A stretch of 64,000 nucleotides of DNA, taken from positions 1 to 64,000 of the forward strand of contig CAWDEY010000017.1 of the NCBI GenBank assembly GCA_963801505.1. The letters are read 5' to 3'. The translations under genes and the position numbers were made by a program. Shown here in pieces: positions 61,727-64,000 of the stretch (positions within the stretch are counted from its first letter, which is position 1; every line of letters begins with the position of its first letter). The notes under the pieces are model-generated. The model had not been told where the DNA came from. It did not search any database and saw only the letters and a list, made by a program, of their open reading frames with translations. The DNA comes from JAOUFP01 sp963801505. GTDB lineage: Bacteria > Nitrospirota > Thermodesulfovibrionia > Thermodesulfovibrionales > UBA6898.

Positions 61727-62731
61727 TTAAAAGAACGCTCGTAACCCTCCATAAATTTGTCCTGAGAAGACTTTTATTCTGGCTAATGAGTTTTTGCCGA
61801 CGAAAGCCGGCATAACGTCCAAGAGAGCATTCAAACAAAAGAAATACCAAAATGTAGCTTTGCCTGTCATGCTGCGTTTTTTATAGGTTTTAAATATGTA
61901 ATAATGATTTCTGGCTAACATATACCCAACCCTGAACAGATCGGGGCGTCCCAGGGGTGAATGCATATGATAGACAAGAGCTTCCCCATCCAAAACGAGC
62001 TTATACCGCTTTCCGACCTGAAGAGAAAAATGGACATCTTCAGCAAAACCGTATCCCTGAAAAAAATCCGAATATTTTGTGTAGTTGAAAACTTCTTTTC
62101 TATAAAAAGCTATCCCAGGCAGAAAATCCACGACCTTCTGCCCTCTAAACAAAGTTCTCGGGAAAACAAAGCAGCCTTTTTCAGGACAGTATGTACCTTC
62201 TTCTTCGGAGTGCATCAAGAGTAGTTTCTCAATCTTTTCTCTCGCCTTTGATCGGGGTATTGTCCTGGCAGAATAAATATATGCCTTCATTAAACTGGTA
62301 AAATCTTCTTTTCCTCCAATGCTGTCAAGTCTTTCATCAATTGCGAGAATCTTAGAGTGTTCCACTTGAATGATAAAACCGGCAGCCCCACCAATTTCTT
62401 TTCCCGTATCTTTCTCAAATATATCGAGGATTCTCAGGAAATAGTCAGGTTCAAACAGGCTATCATCATCAGAAAAACCAATAATCTCATATTGAGCTTT
62501 TCCGATCCCGAAATTTCTCTGCCGCGTTAATCCTTTCTCGTGGCTATAATAGCTGACCGGGAATGCAAATCTTCCTTTACTCCTCCCGACAATTAGTTTG
62601 GTTTCGTCCGTATCCGATGCATCAACAAGAATCACCTCATCAGGTTTTTTGTCCTGAAGGTTGAGATTTCTCAGCAATCTCATAATGTCTTTTGGACGGT
62701 TATAGGTTGGTATTATTAATGACAATTTCAT
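61727..62731 (-). CDS. Family 2 glycosyltransferase
   Basis: 334 residues, GT-A fold: KLSLIIPTYNRPKDIMRLLR, VILVDASDTDET, GLTRQRNFGIGKA, IGFSDDDSLFEPDYF (DDD metal site) and the acceptor-side FFQGYGFAEDVHFSLQVG. Hydrophobic segments near 290-315 may contact the membrane. The sugar cannot be predicted. It lies 17 bases before the ligase/polymerase gene and follows another GT2 gene 13 bases away. Confidence 0.93.
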   Translation of the reverse strand: MKLSLIIPTYNRPKDIMRLLRNLNLQDKKPDEVILVDASDTDETKLIVGRSKGRFAFPVSYYSHEKGLTRQRNFGIGKAQYEIIGFSDDDSLFEPDYFLRILDIFEKDTGKEIGGAAGFIIQVEHSKILAIDERLDSIGGKEDFTSLMKAYIYSARTIPRSKAREKIEKLLLMHSEEEGTYCPEKGCFVFPRTLFRGQKVVDFLPGIAFYRKEVFNYTKYSDFFQGYGFAEDVHFSLQVGKRYKLVLDGEALVYHMHSPLGRPDLFRVGYMLARNHYYIFKTYKKRSMTGKATFWYFFCLNALLDVMPAFVGKNSLARIKVFSGQIYGGLRAFF

Positions 62732-62744
62732 GGCCGATTCTTTG

Positions 62745-63794
62745 TTAGACAGGTCCTCTGGATGTTTTCGGTATTCTCACTGGTCTCACCGCACGCCACA
62801 GCCCGCGCGTGAAGGGCAAGATTGGCGCGACCTTGGCCAAGACCTGAACTTTAAAACATTTTTTTGAATACTGGTAATCACTGTTGATGAATCGATCAAG
62901 CAGTTCAGTTGCCTTTTTTTTCTGACCCATCTTGGCATACATCTCCGCTCTATTAAGCGCCCAGAATAACAGATGCTCCCGAAGGATATGTCGCGTATCT
63001 AAAGGGCAGGAATTGATAATGGCATCCGGCTCTACCAGGAAAGGTTCAATTGTACTCATATTATCATTTTCATTACCCCATAAATCCGATGCTTCCGTAT
63101 GATATATTGCCAGAGGTTCATCGATAATACCAAACCGTTCATTAAACAGAAGTTTCATAAATAAGTGTTTGTCTTCGCCAAGAAGACATTTATATTGAGC
63201 AAAAAAACCGCCCCATTTATTAGCGACCCGGGTCCTCATTATCGCCGAGCACGTCCAGATACGACTCATTATGCAATTCACCAACGATATGTCGGTGTCG
63301 GGACGTATTTCATATATTCCACCAAGTTCCTGCTCACAATGGTTTCCCCGTTCCATTTCCGAAAAGAGCAGATATCCGGTCCATATCACCGTTACATCTG
63401 CCGTTTTATCTTCAAGCAGCGATATTCCTTTCTCCAGAAAGCCCGGCAACCATTCGTCATCGGCGTCCAGGAAAGCAACGTACTTTCCTCTCACGATTTT
63501 CAAGCCCGCATTCCTCGCCGCGCCGGGACCCTTGTTCTCCTGTTTCATGAGCCTGATTCTCGGATCAGAAAATCGCAGGACGCTCTCCGGTCCGGCATCA
63601 GTAGAACCATCGTCAACAACTATTATCTCCAGGACTGGAAAGGTCTGGCAGAGGATAGATGAGATCGCACGTTCTACATACTTCCCTTTGTTGTAAAGAG
63701 GTACTATTACGGAGACAGTCGCACAGGAAGTTTGACAGCTGTCCGCACCAGCCGAAACCGTTTTCACAGGTGTATCGTCACCTTCTCGAAGCAT
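62745..63794 (-). CDS. Family 2 glycosyltransferase
   Basis: 349 residues, GT-A fold. SVIVPLYNKGKYVERAISSI (about 28-47), VDDGSTDAGPE, RNAGLKIVRGKYVAFLDADDEWL (DADD metal site) and LLGEDKHLFMKLLFNERFGI. The first 25 residues are an extension without homology, so the true start may be a little downstream. It overlaps the following (upstream) GT4 gene by 17 bases. Confidence 0.92.
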   Translation of the reverse strand: MLREGDDTPVKTVSAGADSCQTSCATVSVIVPLYNKGKYVERAISSILCQTFPVLEIIVVDDGSTDAGPESVLRFSDPRIRLMKQENKGPGAARNAGLKIVRGKYVAFLDADDEWLPGFLEKGISLLEDKTADVTVIWTGYLLFSEMERGNHCEQELGGIYEIRPDTDISLVNCIMSRIWTCSAIMRTRVANKWGGFFAQYKCLLGEDKHLFMKLLFNERFGIIDEPLAIYHTEASDLWGNENDNMSTIEPFLVEPDAIINSCPLDTRHILREHLLFWALNRAEMYAKMGQKKKATELLDRFINSDYQYSKKCFKVQVLAKVAPILPFTRGLWRAVRPVRIPKTSRGPV

Positions 63795-64000
63795 CGACCC
63801 TCTCCAGAACCGATTCCATCACATCATCAAAGCATTTTCTCGAATACCTAGTCGCCACTACCTGTTTTGCCTTCGTAATGAGGGATTGATATCCTTCCTC
63901 GTTTGTCAGGTGAGCATAACCCTTCAAAAATCCGGAGGAGTTCTGAAAAAGCAAAAGTTCTTTACCATCTCTGAACTCCAAACCCTCGGCCCCTACTGTT
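63778..64000 (-). CDS. Family 4 glycosyltransferase, C-terminal end (continues beyond the window)
   Basis: The frame is open to the last base and reads TVGAEGLEFRDGKELLLF, the end of the GT-B nucleotide-sugar domain (EGLEF follows the EX7E region), then typical C-terminal helices (LITKAKQVVATRYSRKCFDD). Only the last 74 codons are visible, so the family assignment is tentative. Confidence 0.7.
   Translation of the reverse strand, partial: TVGAEGLEFRDGKELLLFQNSSGFLKGYAHLTNEEGYQSLITKAKQVVATRYSRKCFDDVMESVLERVDASRR

Overview
The window looks like one contig of a Gram-negative, respiring bacterium, most plausibly an uncultivated relative of the Nitrospirota or of the sulfate/metal-reducing Deltaproteobacteria. 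The pointers are several CXXCH haem proteins (including a haem-binding sensor kinase), cytochrome bd oxidase with a bacteriohemerythrin, many lipoproteins, heavy cyclic-di-GMP signalling and a large exopolysaccharide locus. No rRNA or tRNA gene is present, so the assignment is an inference. No insertion sequence, phage gene or CRISPR array was seen.

Layout. 0-3 kb: a sensor operon on the minus strand (PhnD-like binding lipoprotein, haem-motif histidine kinase, response regulator). 3.4-13 kb: housekeeping genes (RlmL-like methyltransferase, cold-shock protein, ABC-F ATPase), three neighbouring genes broken by frameshifts (maf, HI0933-type flavoprotein, M3 peptidase), and a small minus-strand operon (methyltransferase, chorismate-mutase-like fragment, TrmO) that starts with a leader peptide and alternative hairpins. 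13.3-16.8 kb: Rrf2 regulator-cydA-cydB-hemerythrin with an IscR-like operator. 17-19.3 kb: SRP RNA-dnaX-ebfC. 19.8-30 kb: CBS, PAS, ferredoxin/diguanylate cyclase, RNA-modification genes (rluA type, rlmN), FKBP, dCMP deaminase, DAHP synthase and a PilZ-receiver protein. 30-38.6 kb: a tetrahaem protein, a lone MacB-type permease, a tyrosine phosphatase, two tandem structured RNAs, a peroxiredoxin-like protein without its catalytic Cys, and a GAF/kinase/HD-GYP hybrid. 39-64 kb: the exopolysaccharide locus, with a sigma-54-type promoter, Wza-like exporter, Wzc-like autokinase, J-domain protein, PHP-type phosphatase, three parallel beta-helix proteins, a Crp/Fnr regulator, acyltransferases, an aminotransferase, six glycosyltransferases and an O-antigen-ligase-like protein.

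The most striking part is 44-51.5 kb. A 2.35 kb segment is tandemly duplicated. Each copy carries two GEMM-I (cyclic-di-GMP class I) riboswitches in series, each with its own terminator, in front of a secreted beta-helix gene, and a Crp-type operator placed about 41 bp upstream of the predicted start of transcription. The Crp/Fnr gene lies next to the array. The surface proteins thus appear to need both a Crp-type activator and a cyclic dinucleotide. The window also encodes possible makers and readers of that signal (GGDEF, PilZ, degenerate HD-GYP).

Other non-coding signals are two tandem ~140-155 nt RNAs at 33.8-34.2 kb with their own promoters, and several families of dispersed inverted repeats. 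Frameshifts cluster at 7.3-10.1, 23.5-24.2, 27.8-28.7 and 40.7-42.9 kb. Some of these patches look GC-richer than their surroundings, so assembly error or a chimaeric or recombined segment must be considered before any of the genes is called dead.
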